From contig JAUJNX010000001.1 of the NCBI GenBank assembly GCA_030447925.1, forward strand, positions 210,037-274,036: a DNA stretch of 64,000 bases. Direction: 5' to 3'. A program made the translations under genes and the position numbers. This DNA is from Egibacteraceae bacterium (lineage in GTDB: Bacteria; Actinomycetota; Nitriliruptoria; Euzebyales; Egibacteraceae). The notes beneath the pieces were generated by a model, which was not told the DNA's origin, searched no databases, and worked only from the letters and a program-made list of their open reading frames with translations. Positions 1-8,680 of the stretch are shown one piece after another (the first letter of the stretch is position 1; each line of letters begins with the position of its first letter).

Positions 1-114
1 TTCGCCCTGGCGCGGTGGTCGCGCCGCCGGCTGGACCGCCGCGACCTGGAGGTCGCGCGGCGCGAATCGACCGAGTCCCAGGAGCTGCACGGGGTGGTCG
101 CGGAGCGGGTGTAA
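1..114 (+). CDS. C-terminal end of an unidentified protein (cut by window edge)
   Basis: An open frame runs from the first base to a TAA at 112-114 and encodes 37 residues. The tail is strongly charged (RRRLDRRDLEVARRES...) and looks like the cytoplasmic end of a membrane or regulatory protein, but there is too little to name a family. It ends 7 bases before corA on the same strand, so the two could be co-transcribed. Confidence 0.5.
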   Translation, partial: FALARWSRRRLDRRDLEVARRESTESQELHGVVAERV

Positions 115-121
115 TGGCGGG

Positions 122-1258
122 ATGACCGACCAGAGCACGCGTCGCCCCGGGTCGGGGGCGACCCGGTTGCCGCTGCCCGCGCTGGTCGCGGAGGACGCGG
201 TGGCGCCGGGCACCCCGCGCGGCGGCCTGAGCGCGCCCATCGTCCACTGCGTGCTGTACGAGAACGGCTACCGCCGGCCCGGGGACGTGCCGTTCGCGCA
301 CGCCCTGGAGACCGCCCGCGACGCGAGCGCCCGCGCCGGCGTGCACGCCACGCTGGCCCCCGAGCACAAGGTCGGCGCGAGCTTCGTGTGGATCGACCTC
401 GACGACCCGTCGGAGGACGACCTCGCCGACGTCGCGGAGGAGTTCGGGCTCCACCCACTGGCGGTCGAGGACGCCGTCCACGCCCACGAGCGCCCGAAGC
501 TGGAGACCTACGGCGACATCGCCTTCGTGGTCCTGAAGACCGCGTGCTACGACGACGCGGCCGAGAGCGTGGTGTTCGGCGACGTCATGCTGTTCGTCGG
601 CAAGGACTTCCTGGTCAGCATCCGCCACCGGGCGTCCACGCCGATCAGCGAGGTGCGCACGGAGCTGGAGTCGCGGCCCGACGTGCTGCGGGTCGGGCCC
701 AGCGCGGTGCTGTACGCCATCGCGGACCGGATCGTGGACGACTACGTCGACGCGGCCGACGGGCTGGCCCAGGACGTCGACGAGGTCGAGAACGACGTGT
801 TCTCGTCGGACCGCAGCGACCGGGCGGAGCGCATCTACCGGCTCAAGCGCGAGGTCCTGAGCTTCCGCCGGGCGGTCTGGCCGCTCACGGGGCCGGTGGA
901 CCGGCTGGCGCGGGGCCAGGTGCAGGGCCTGGACCCGCGCACGGCGGACTACTTCCGCGACGTCCGCGACCACCTGCTGCGCACCGCTGAGCAGGTCGAC
1001 GCGCTGAACCAGCTCCTGGACAGCGCCCTGAACGCCAACCTCGCCGGGGTCACGCTGCGCCAGAACGAGGACATGCGCAAGATCACGGCCTACGCCGCCA
1101 TCCTCGGCTGGATGACCGTGATCGCGGGCATCTACGGCATGAACTTCGACTACATGCCCGAGCTGCGCTGGCTGCTCGGCTACCCCTTCGCCCTCACCGT
1201 CATGGTCGGCGGCGCCGCGGTCATCTTCACCAGCTTCCGCCGCCGCGGCTGGCTCTGA
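122..1258 (+). CDS. corA: CorA-family magnesium/cobalt transporter
   Basis: A 378-residue CorA-type divalent cation channel, expected to pass Mg2+ (also Co2+ or Ni2+) through the cytoplasmic membrane. The hallmark GMN motif is visible near the C-terminus (YGMNFDYMPEL), between the two terminal membrane helices. The N-terminal two thirds is the soluble alpha/beta funnel domain, with the family pattern WIDLDDPSEDDL and a long helical stretch before the membrane. The first 60 residues are a disordered Gly/Pro-rich extension. Start is ATG 122; there is no strong Shine-Dalgarno sequence. Length and ending (basic residues after the last helix) are normal for the family. Confident in family; the metal transported is inferred. 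Confidence 0.93.
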   Translation: MTDQSTRRPGSGATRLPLPALVAEDAVAPGTPRGGLSAPIVHCVLYENGYRRPGDVPFAHALETARDASARAGVHATLAPEHKVGASFVWIDLDDPSEDDLADVAEEFGLHPLAVEDAVHAHERPKLETYGDIAFVVLKTACYDDAAESVVFGDVMLFVGKDFLVSIRHRASTPISEVRTELESRPDVLRVGPSAVLYAIADRIVDDYVDAADGLAQDVDEVENDVFSSDRSDRAERIYRLKREVLSFRRAVWPLTGPVDRLARGQVQGLDPRTADYFRDVRDHLLRTAEQVDALNQLLDSALNANLAGVTLRQNEDMRKITAYAAILGWMTVIAGIYGMNFDYMPELRWLLGYPFALTVMVGGAAVIFTSFRRRGWL

Positions 1259-1339
1259 CGGAGAACTCGTCGGTCGCCCCATGGGCCGGCGGCTCCCCCC
1301 GCCGTACCCGCGGCCCCGACCGGAGGGTCGCCTCGCCGG

Positions 1340-1774
1340 TCACCGCTGCAACCTGGGAGCCGGGGCGACCCTGGTGTCCACCAGGTCGCCCAGCACCCGC
1401 GGCGCGTCGCCGACGACGATCTCGACGAGGGCCTCCGCGGTCGCCGCCGCGTCCGGGCGGGTCACCGCGTGCACGTGCAGGGTGACCTGCCACCCGTCGG
1501 TGAACGGCATCGACCGCACCGGGGCGAGGGCACCGCTATCGGGCAGAACGGCTTCCAGCCACCGCGAGGTGTCCAGCCGCTCCCGCACGGGGACGCCATC
1601 GCGCTTGACATACCGCAGCCGCACCCGCCACGTCGGCAGTTCGCTTCCGTCGGTGCCGCTTCCAGCAGCGGTTGTGCTTCGTCCGGTCGGGCCGGTACCG
1701 GGCGGACGCGCACCCTCGGCCTGCTCTGCGTTCGGAGGCTGTTGGTGCGGTCCGCGGGGCGTCGGGTTGGGCAT
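1340..1774 (-). CDS. Hypothetical protein, start of an accessory trio
   Basis: A 144-residue protein with a disordered Pro/Gly/Thr-rich first half (about residues 1-45) and a compact second half containing TWRVRLRYVKRDGVPV, GWQVTLHVHAVTRPD and EALVEIVVGDAPRVL, which reads as an alternating beta/alpha fold. No catalytic motif is visible and I do not recognise the family. It is divergent from the HAD hydrolase at 1940, with about 165 bases between them. The extended frame upstream of ATG 1774 lacks protein-like composition, so I take this Met as the start. The weak start context keeps confidence moderate. Confidence 0.5.
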   Translation of the reverse strand: MPNPTPRGPHQQPPNAEQAEGARPPGTGPTGRSTTAAGSGTDGSELPTWRVRLRYVKRDGVPVRERLDTSRWLEAVLPDSGALAPVRSMPFTDGWQVTLHVHAVTRPDAAATAEALVEIVVGDAPRVLGDLVDTRVAPAPRLQR

Positions 1775-1855
1775 GCCGCCATTGAGCGTGGCGGTGGGAG
1801 GGAGGTCGATGGGTTGGACGTGGACAGCCCGGCTGTCCACATACCCGGGTCGACA

Positions 1856-1908
1856 GGCTCCCGGCGCGGGCCTTCCGGGAGCCGGCAGGCGGGCACACGA
1901 CCTAGTCT
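1856..1908 (+). promoter_or_regulatory. Candidate promoter and operator upstream of the HAD hydrolase
   Basis: A perfect 9-bp inverted repeat (GGCTCCCGG 1856-1864, CCGGGAGCC 1875-1883) is followed by a -10-like TAGTCT at 1903-1908, 32 bases before ATG 1940. The right arm falls where a -35 element would sit, so the repeat could be a repressor site, for example for the neighbouring XRE protein. It may equally be a chance palindrome in GC-rich DNA. Confidence 0.3.
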
Positions 1909-1939
1909 CTGGCGACAACTTCCAGGAAGGGGCGCTGTG

Positions 1940-2677
1940 ATGTGCGCGGTCACCGCCGGTGGCGGGCGGCTGGTGTTGTGGGACGTGGACCGGACGCTGC
2001 TGTACGTGGAGGGGGTGAGCCGGCCGGTCTACGAGGAGGCGTTCCTGGCGGTGATCGGGCGGCCCCTGGAGCGGTTGGCGGACATGGCGGGCCGGACCGA
2101 CCGGTACATCATCACGGAGACGCTCAAGCTGCACGGCGTATCCGACGCCGACCCGCTGCTGGAGGGGTTCTACTCGGCACTGGGCCGGGCGGTGCGGTCG
2201 CGCCGCGACCTGCTGCGTGAGCGGGGGTTCGCGCTGCCGGGAGCCGAGGAGGCACTGGACGCGCTGGCCGAGGTGCCGGGCGTGGTGCAGTCGGTGGTGA
2301 CGGGCAACACGCGCGAGATCGCGACCGAGAAGCTGTCGGCGTTCGGGCTGGACACGCACCTGGACCTGGAGGTCGGCGGGTACGGCGACGACGCGACCGT
2401 CCGCGGCGAGCTGGTGCGCCTGGCCCGCGACCGTGCCCAGCGCGCGCATGGGTTGGATGTGCCCTGGGAGCGGGTCGTGGTGGTCGGCGACACGGCTCAT
2501 GACGTCGCCGGCGCCGTCGACAACGGGGCGCGGGCGGTGGGCGTCGCCAGCGGCGGCAGCGGGCCCGACGAGTTGCGGGAGGCGGGAGCGGCGGTGGTGC
2601 TGGCCGACCTGTGCGACACCGCCGCGGTGGTGCGTGCGCTCCTGGCTACGACGGCTGTGGGGCCGTCGCGGCGGTGA
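1940..2677 (+). CDS. HAD-superfamily hydrolase (phosphatase-like)
   Basis: A 245-residue haloacid-dehalogenase-fold hydrolase. Motif I is WDVDRTLL (nucleophile Asp and acid/base Asp of DxDxT), motif II is the Thr in VTGNT, and motif III/IV is VVVGDTAHD, so the catalytic set is complete. An alpha-helical cap lies between motifs I and II (about residues 20-105), the layout of the phosphoglycolate phosphatase/beta-phosphoglucomutase subgroup. The substrate cannot be predicted. ATG 1940 is chosen because AAGG sits 9 bases upstream and the protein begins just before motif I. It converges on the XRE gene with a 32-bp tail overlap (2646-2677). Confidence 0.85.
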   Translation: MCAVTAGGGRLVLWDVDRTLLYVEGVSRPVYEEAFLAVIGRPLERLADMAGRTDRYIITETLKLHGVSDADPLLEGFYSALGRAVRSRRDLLRERGFALPGAEEALDALAEVPGVVQSVVTGNTREIATEKLSAFGLDTHLDLEVGGYGDDATVRGELVRLARDRAQRAHGLDVPWERVVVVGDTAHDVAGAVDNGARAVGVASGGSGPDELREAGAAVVLADLCDTAAVVRALLATTAVGPSRR

Positions 2678-3944
2678 TGCGCGCGCACACCTCGCGGGCG
2701 GGAGGGTGCGCCGCGAACGGCGCCAGTGCGGCGCCGACCTCGCCGAGCCGTTCCCGCACACGGGCGGAGCCCACGGTCTCGGCGTCTCGCAGCGCTTCCT
2801 CGGCGTGGAAGCACGCCTCGTCCAGGTTCCCGGCGAGCAGGCTGACCTTGGCCAGGCGTGACAGGTAGTGGACGCGGTCGCGGGTGCGCTGGGGGGCGCG
2901 CCGGTCCAGCAGCCCGAGGGCCGATCGCAACGTGCGGTCGGCCTGGCCGGTGAGGCCCAGGTCCAGGTAGACCGCGCCAGCCTGGGCGGTGACCTCGACG
3001 TCGTCGACGTAGCTGATCCACAGGGGCTCATCGCGTGCGCCGGCGCGGCCGAGGTGGGTGTGCGCGTCGTCAAGGGCGGCGAGCGCTTCCCGGTGGTGGC
3101 CGAGCTTGGCGTGTGCGCGGGCGAGACGTGTGCCGAGCATGGCGGCGACCAGCGGTGTGACCGCGAGCTCGGCGGTGTCCGCGGCGGTCCGGGCCAGGGA
3201 CAGGGCCTTGCCGTGGTCGTCGAGATAGACCTGCTGGAGGCTCATGTACGCCAGGGCGCTGGCGGCCAGCGCGGTGTCGTCGACCTCGTGGGCGATGTAC
3301 AGAGCGGTGGTGAGGTGCGTCCGGGCCTGTGGGTGCCGGTTGGAGTCCACGGCGAGCCAGCCGGCCATCTGCAGCAGGCGCCCGAGGGCCGCGAGACGGG
3401 TCCCGCTGCTGCGCGTGCGCAGCGCTGTGGAGAGGCGGGCGGTGTGGCGCACGAGCGGGATGTACAGGTCGTCACCGCCGAGTCGCGCCTGCAGGTCGAG
3501 GAACAGCCGGAGGATCTGGTCGTCCTCGGACTCGGGCATCGACGCGGCGGGGATCGCGCTGGGCAGCGCCACGATGTCGGCCAGTGCGCGGGCGTCCGGG
3601 ACCGGCGGGGTTGCGGTGAGGGGACCCCCATCGGCTTCGGGCGGCGTTGCCCGCGGTGGGGGTGGCGCGCCCCGGCGGGAGCGTTCGCCGGTGACGAGGG
3701 GCAGGAGCCGTGCGAGGGTGCCGTCGCCGTCGAGCGCGGAGTCGCAGGCGGCGGCGAACTGCGCCGCGTCATGCGGCCACCGTTCGGCCTTCTCGACCTT
3801 GCTGACTGCGTCGCCTGAGAAGCCGATACGGCTACCTAGGGCGTCCTGGGACAGCCCGGCCCGCTCACGGAGGCGCCGCAGCTCGCTGCCGAAGTAGTGC
3901 TGGGCCGATGCGGAGGGGTCGAGCGGTCGCGGCGTCTGCGCCAT
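2646..3944 (-). CDS. XRE-family regulator with TPR-like C-terminal domain
   Basis: A 432-residue protein. Residues about 14-75 form a helix-turn-helix (ELRRLRERAGLSQDALGSRIGFSGDAVSKVEKAERWP), followed by a Pro-rich linker and about 270 residues of Ala/Leu-rich helical repeats typical of TPR domains in streptomycete transcription factors. Such proteins usually sense a peptide or small ligand with the repeats and control a few adjacent genes. Start ATG 3944 is preceded by GAGAGGAG at good spacing; the frame extends upstream but only into non-coding-like sequence. Context (convergent HAD hydrolase, hypothetical protein) suggests a small accessory cassette. The target genes are unknown. Confidence 0.82.
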   Translation of the reverse strand: MAQTPRPLDPSASAQHYFGSELRRLRERAGLSQDALGSRIGFSGDAVSKVEKAERWPHDAAQFAAACDSALDGDGTLARLLPLVTGERSRRGAPPPPRATPPEADGGPLTATPPVPDARALADIVALPSAIPAASMPESEDDQILRLFLDLQARLGGDDLYIPLVRHTARLSTALRTRSSGTRLAALGRLLQMAGWLAVDSNRHPQARTHLTTALYIAHEVDDTALAASALAYMSLQQVYLDDHGKALSLARTAADTAELAVTPLVAAMLGTRLARAHAKLGHHREALAALDDAHTHLGRAGARDEPLWISYVDDVEVTAQAGAVYLDLGLTGQADRTLRSALGLLDRRAPQRTRDRVHYLSRLAKVSLLAGNLDEACFHAEEALRDAETVGSARVRERLGEVGAALAPFAAHPPAREVCARITAATAPQPS

Positions 3945-4077
3945 GCGCGCTCCTCTCGGTGACCTCCGCGATGCGGTTGCGGCCAGTATGGGACGTCCGG
4001 TATCGCCCCTGGCAACAAGGTGGACCTCGCCCACCATCAGCTGCAGGCCCGCCCGACCGATCAGCGGTCCCGCCCGG

Positions 4078-6602
4078 TCAGGGGCGGTGGGAGGACTCGG
4101 AGACGGCGAGGAGGTCGGGGGCGGGGCGGCCGGTCCAGGCGCGCAGCCAGGCGGTGAGCTGCTCGGCGGGGAGGGGGGGGCTCAGGAAGTAGCCCTGGGC
4201 GATGTCGCAGCCCAGGTCGCGCAGGGCGTCCCAGGTCTCGGCGTCCTCGACGCCCTCCGCGACGACGCGCTTGCCCAGACGGCGCCCCAGGTCCGCGACG
4301 GTCGTGACGATGGCGCCCCCGCTGCGGCTGGACCGCATCGCCTGGACGAAGGACTTGTCGATCTTGATCTCGTCGACCGGCAGCCGGTTCAGGTAGGACA
4401 GCGACGAGTAGCCGGTGCCGAAGTCGTCGACGGAGCGGTGGATCCCCAGGCGCGCGAGCTGGTCCAGGACCGCGATCGCGCGCTCCGGCTCGTCGAGGAT
4501 GTCGCTCTCGGTGATCTCCAGGGTGAGCGAGGCGGGGGGCAGTCCGTGGGCGCCCAGGAGGCGCACGACGTCGTCGACCAGCGCCGGGTCGGCCAGGCCG
4601 CGCGCCGACAGGTTCACGGCGACGCCCAGGTCCAGACCCGCCGCGTGCCAGGCCGCGCCCTGGCGGATGGCGGTCTCCAGGACGTGCAGCGTGAGCGGGC
4701 GCATGAGGCCGGTGTGCTCGGCGACGGGGACGAACTCGTCAGGGGGGATCGGCCCGCGCATCGGGTGGTACCAGCGCACCAGGGCCTCGACGCCCACGAC
4801 CCGCCCGTCGGCGAGGGCCGCCTTCGGCTGGTAGTGCAGGATCAGCGCGCCGGTGGCGATGGCCTCGCGCAGCTCGGCGACCAGGGCGAGACGCCCCGGG
4901 CTGTACTGGTCGCGGTCTGCGGCGTACACCTCCGCGCCCGTGCGGGCGCGCTTGGCCGCGTACATGGCCACGTCGGCGCGCTGGAGCAGCACCTCGGGGT
5001 CCTGGCCGTCGCCGGGCGCGACGGCGATCCCGATGCTGCCGTCGACCTGCAGGGGCAGGCCGCGCAGGGTGTAGGGCGCGGCGAGGGCGGCGCGCACCTC
5101 CGCGGCTGCGCGCAGGGCGGCCTCCGCGCCGGCGCCCGGGAGGGCGAACGCGAACTCGTCACCGCCCAGGCGGGCGACCGGGGCGTCGGCGGGCAGGGTG
5201 GCCTGCAGCCGGCGGCCGACCTCCTGGAGCACCAGGTCGCCGCTGTCGTGACCCAGCGTGTCGTTGATCTCCTTGAAGCGGTCGAGGTCCAGCAGCAGCA
5301 CGGCGAGGCGCCCCCGGCCGGCCAGGGAGCCCGCGACGGCGTCGTGGAAGGCGCGCCGGTTGCTCAGGCCGGTGAGGGCGTCGTGCAGGGCCTCGTGCTC
5401 GCGCTCGGCGGCCTGGTTGCGCAGGCGGTCCGCCAGCCGCCCGTTGCTGAGCGCCACCACGGCGTGGTTGGCCAGGGACGCGAGCACGGCGAGGTCGTGC
5501 GCGTCGAAGGTGTCGACGTCGCCCAGGCGGTCGGCGGCCAGCAGCGTGCCGGACTCGCCCAGCGGCGCGATGATCGCGTCGCGCAGCCCGGCCGCCGCCA
5601 GCGCGGCGCGCAGCCGCGCGTCGCGCGTGCCGCGGGGGGCGAGCAGCGGCACCGGCGCGGCCGCGGCCAGCAGCGCCGCCAGGCCCGTCCCCCGCCGTCG
5701 TCGCGGCCGGAGCGCACCCGCAGCGCGTCCTCGCCCGCGTGGTCGACCAGCTCCACGACCTCGACCTGGAGCAGCTCGCGCACCTGCTCGGCGACGCGCT
5801 CGGCGATCGCGCGCGCCCGCAACTCGCCGTCCATGGCCCGGGTGAAGCCGGCGAGCTGCTCCAGGCTGTCGTGCCGCCGCTGCAGCGACAGGTAGGACCG
5901 GTACGCGCCGCTCAGCACGGCGGCGACGGCGATCAGGGCCCAGGCGGCGCGCCAGTCGGCGTCGAGCACGGTGATGACCACGATCGCGAAGCAGCCGTTG
6001 GCGATCGCTTCGACGGTCCCGCCGACCAGCCCCTCGCGCAGGGCGGACAGCTCCAGGCGGCCCTCCAGCAGCGAGATCGCCGCGGTCACCGACGCGGCCG
6101 AGGCCAGGTCGATGAGCAGCGTGACGGCCAGGATCGCGAGCCAGGCGCGCGGCCCGCTGGGGTCGGCGGGGCCCAGGACCGCCCGCCAGACGATCACGGC
6201 CAGCACCGTGTGCAGCCAGGTGGCGGCCAGGTTGAAGGCGAGCTTCAGCGGCGACTGGCGCTGGCGGACCAGGGCGATCGCGAAGCCCAGGATGTTGGTG
6301 AGCACCAGCACGTTGGGCCCGGCGAAGGCGAGCCCGGCGATCAGCGGGATCTCGCCCAGGGAGAACGAGTGGGTCTCGCGCCCGAAGGTGAGGTTCACGA
6401 CCACCAGCTCGGCGGCCAGGAAGGCGAGCAGCAGGCCCCACCACGGGATGGTGAACGGCCGGGACGGCGCGCTCTGGGCGGCGAACAGCGTGAGCTGGAG
6501 GGTGAGCGCGAGCGCGGCGAGGACGGCGGTCAGCGCCCAGACGCGGTGCTCCCCGTCCGGGCGGTCGCCGCTCTCCTCCGTCTCCGCTCCCTGCCCCGCC
6601 AC
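4078..6602 (-). CDS. Membrane GGDEF-EAL protein (c-di-GMP turnover), frameshifted
   Basis: About 840 residues once one frameshift is bridged. Order: eight or so membrane segments (residues 20-250), a GAF-like sensor region (about 255-425), GGDEF (RLGGDEF, complete) and EAL (GVEALVRWYHP, with VNLSAR, LEITES, DDFGTGYSSL, IKIDKSF and VAEGVE all present). Both cyclase and phosphodiesterase active sites look intact. The inhibitory RxxD site before GGDEF is absent (PADA at that position). The reading frame breaks at the C5 run 5689-5693: the upstream frame ends in DALRVRSGRDDGGG and the continuation TGLAALLAAAAPVPL lies in another frame, consistent with one missing base. Start GTG 6602 has no clear Shine-Dalgarno sequence. 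Confidence 0.85.
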
Positions 6603-6612
6603 AGCAGACAGA

Positions 6613-6655
6613 TCGGCCCGGGTGACCCCTCCTGTAGGAGGGGGCCCCGGGCCGA
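6613..6655 (-). terminator. Strong hairpin between the subtilase and the GGDEF-EAL gene
   Basis: Outer arms TCGGCCCGGG (6613-6622) and CCCGGGCCGA (6646-6655) pair perfectly and an inner arm ACCCCTCCT pairs with AGGAGGGG around a 2-base turn. It lies just after the subtilase stop codon on the transcribed strand and just before the next gene, as expected for a terminator or attenuator. No U-tract is seen. Confidence 0.6.
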
Positions 6656-6668
6656 GGGTGCAGCGCGG

Positions 6669-8438
6669 TTACCAGCCGCCGTTGTCCCAGGAGCCGGAGC
6701 GCCAGCTGCTGCGCGTCCAGCTCGCGTCGCGCCAGCTGCTGCGGGTCCAGCTGGCCTCCCGCCAGCTGCTGCGCGTCCAGGTGTTGGACGAGCCGGCGAA
6801 GGAGGAACCGCACCAGCAGGTGCCGGTGAGGTCGTGGGTCAGCCAGCGGCCGCCGTTCCAGACCGACTCGCCGGCCGACGCCCGCGCCCAGGTGCTCCCC
6901 ACCCACGGCGCGCCGAAGATGTCCTGCTCGCCGACGAGCGGGATGCTGTTGAGCGTGGCGTAGGACCCACCGCGGGCCTGCTCCAGGGAGCCGACCCCGC
7001 TGCCGCGGGCGAAGGACTGGCTGTACCCCGGGACGGGGACCTCGTGGGCGCGCTTCACGTCGATCAAGCCCGCGCCGCGGCCGTTGGCGTCGGCGCGGGG
7101 CATCGGCATCGCGGTGGACACCAGCAGGCGCTTGACCTGGTCCGGGGTCATGGACGGTCGCTGGGACAGCAGGAGCGCCGCCGCCCCCGAGACCACGGCC
7201 GCAGCCTGCGAGGTGCCGCTGCCCCGGAAGAACCGGGTGCCGACGCGACCCTCCGGGTGGTCGTTGTCCACCGTCGACCCCGGAGAGCGCAGGCTGATGA
7301 CGGACTTGCCCGGCGCGACCAGGTCGACACGTCGCGACGAGCTCCCCCGCGAGGAGAAGCTGGGCACGACGTCGTCGTCGACTCCCTGGGTGCCGCGCAG
7401 GTCCCCCGCGCCCACCGCGATCACGAACGGGTTGCGGGCGGGGTTGTCCAGCGACGATCGGGTGGTCCCGTCGTTGCCGCCGCTGACGACGACCACGATG
7501 CCCTTCTTCCAGGCGGTCTCCACGGCGTAGGAGAGCGGGTCCAGCCGGGTGTCCTGGACGCCGTCGGTGCCGAAGGACAGGTTGAGGACCCGGATGTTCA
7601 TGCCCGGGTCCCGGCGGTGCTCGACGACCCAGTCGATCCCGGCGATCACCTGGGAGACGTCGACCGCCCCGTTGTGGGCGCCGACCTTGACGTTGACGAC
7701 GTGCGCGTCCGGCGCGACGCCGACGAAGTACTTCGGGTCGTTCTCGCTGCCCTGCGGAACGTTGGCGTCGCGCCCCGCCATGATCCCGGCCATGTGCGTG
7801 CCGTGCCCGTAGGCGTCGATGTAGGCGAGGTTGTCGGTCTGGGAGTCGAACGACAGGTCGGCGCCGTTGCGGATCTTCCCGCTGGTCGTGAGGCCCGGGA
7901 CGGGCGCCACCCCCGAATCGATCAGGGCGATGCCGATGCCGCGCCCGCGGAAGCCGTCGGACCACACGTCGTGAGCGCCGATGGTCCTGGTCACGTGGTA
8001 GATGGACCCGTAGTCGTCCGACGCGCTGTAGCGGGCCTGTGCGAAGTCGTCGAACCGCCCGTCATCGTCGCCGAGCAGTCGCACGCTGGCGTCGGGGGTG
8101 ACGCCCGCGACGCCGCGGGCCACCCCCAGGTCGTCGAGCTCGCCGGCGGGGACCGTCGCGGCGACGCCGTCGATGAGGCCCAGCTCGCGGGTGACCTCGC
8201 CGCCCGCGCGCTGCACGGCCAGCGCGGCCGCCTCGGTGCCGGCGCCCTCGACGCCGCGCACCACGACCGCGACCTCCGGGCCGCCCCGCTGCGACAGCGC
8301 CGTGCCGGGCACCGCCACGGCGGTGAGGGCGAGCGCACCGGCCAGGACGGCACTGGTCACGCGCCAGACCACCCCGTCGCGGGGGACGGCCGCTCGTGCG
8401 CCCACCCCCCCGTCCTTCTGGGACCACTCCCTGTCCAT
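6669..8438 (-). CDS. Secreted S8 family serine protease (subtilase) with Trp-rich C-terminal repeats
   Basis: 589 residues. A signal peptide is likely (VTSAVLAGALALTAVAVPGTA, about residues 27-47), preceded by an unusually long charged leader. A propeptide-like region follows (about 55-130), then the catalytic domain with the Asp motif ALIDSGV, His motif YGHGTHMAG, oxyanion-hole Asn in SGGNDG and Ser motif GSGTSQAAAVVSG, all intact. The last 40 residues contain three copies of WTRSSWR in a 10-residue period and end SGSWDNGGW. ATG 8438 follows GAGGAGG. The protease is expected to act outside the cell or at the cell surface; the substrate is unknown. It is transcribed divergently from TerC. Confidence 0.9.
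   Translation of the reverse strand: MDREWSQKDGGVGARAAVPRDGVVWRVTSAVLAGALALTAVAVPGTALSQRGGPEVAVVVRGVEGAGTEAAALAVQRAGGEVTRELGLIDGVAATVPAGELDDLGVARGVAGVTPDASVRLLGDDDGRFDDFAQARYSASDDYGSIYHVTRTIGAHDVWSDGFRGRGIGIALIDSGVAPVPGLTTSGKIRNGADLSFDSQTDNLAYIDAYGHGTHMAGIMAGRDANVPQGSENDPKYFVGVAPDAHVVNVKVGAHNGAVDVSQVIAGIDWVVEHRRDPGMNIRVLNLSFGTDGVQDTRLDPLSYAVETAWKKGIVVVVSGGNDGTTRSSLDNPARNPFVIAVGAGDLRGTQGVDDDVVPSFSSRGSSSRRVDLVAPGKSVISLRSPGSTVDNDHPEGRVGTRFFRGSGTSQAAAVVSGAAALLLSQRPSMTPDQVKRLLVSTAMPMPRADANGRGAGLIDVKRAHEVPVPGYSQSFARGSGVGSLEQARGGSYATLNSIPLVGEQDIFGAPWVGSTWARASAGESVWNGGRWLTHDLTGTCWCGSSFAGSSNTWTRSSWREASWTRSSWRDASWTRSSWRSGSWDNGGW
6688..6782 (-). repeat. 30-bp tandem repeats encoding the Trp-rich protease tail
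   Basis: Three near-identical 30-bp units built around gccagctgctgcg encode ASWTRSSWRD-type decapeptides at the extreme C-terminus of the subtilase, spacing Trp residues every 5 positions. The nucleotide identity between units is high, so the array arose by recent duplication and could vary in copy number. Confidence 0.75.
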
Positions 8439-8582
8439 CGACTACCTCCTCGGTGCGCCCGCGGATCCGGGCTCCTCCTGGAGCCCCGTGTCGACCGCCA
8501 TGTCACGCTCAGTAGTTGTACGATGACGCGGGGGTGGTCGGACATAGCCCGAACGGGTGATTCCGGGCGCAGGTGACAACGA

Positions 8583-8622
8583 CGCACGGTTGGGGAACCG
8601 TGCTCAGACCGGCTCGCTAGAG
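8583..8622 (+). promoter_or_regulatory. Candidate terC promoter with inverted repeat
   Basis: A perfect 8-bp inverted repeat, GCACGGTT (8583-8590) and AACCGTGC (8595-8602), surrounds GGGG and precedes a -10-like TAGAGT at 8617-8622. The right arm covers the expected -35 position, so a regulator may bind here. The leader that would result (about 50 bases) is too short for the yybP-ykoY manganese riboswitch found before some terC genes. Confidence 0.4.
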
Positions 8623-8680
8623 TCGGAGGGGCACCCGCCCAGAGCCCCGGGCCCCACCCGACCCGCCTGTGGAGTCCTAC

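Noticed and set aside
1340-3073. A 577-codon minus-strand frame spanning the HAD gene and part of the XRE gene
   Set aside because: Only its last 144 codons look like protein; the rest is antisense to HAD and a shifted frame of the XRE gene with Arg/Pro/Ala-rich composition.
8623-8680. Manganese riboswitch (yybP-ykoY) before terC
   Set aside because: The leader from the likely promoter is only about 50 bases and shows no matching multi-stem structure.
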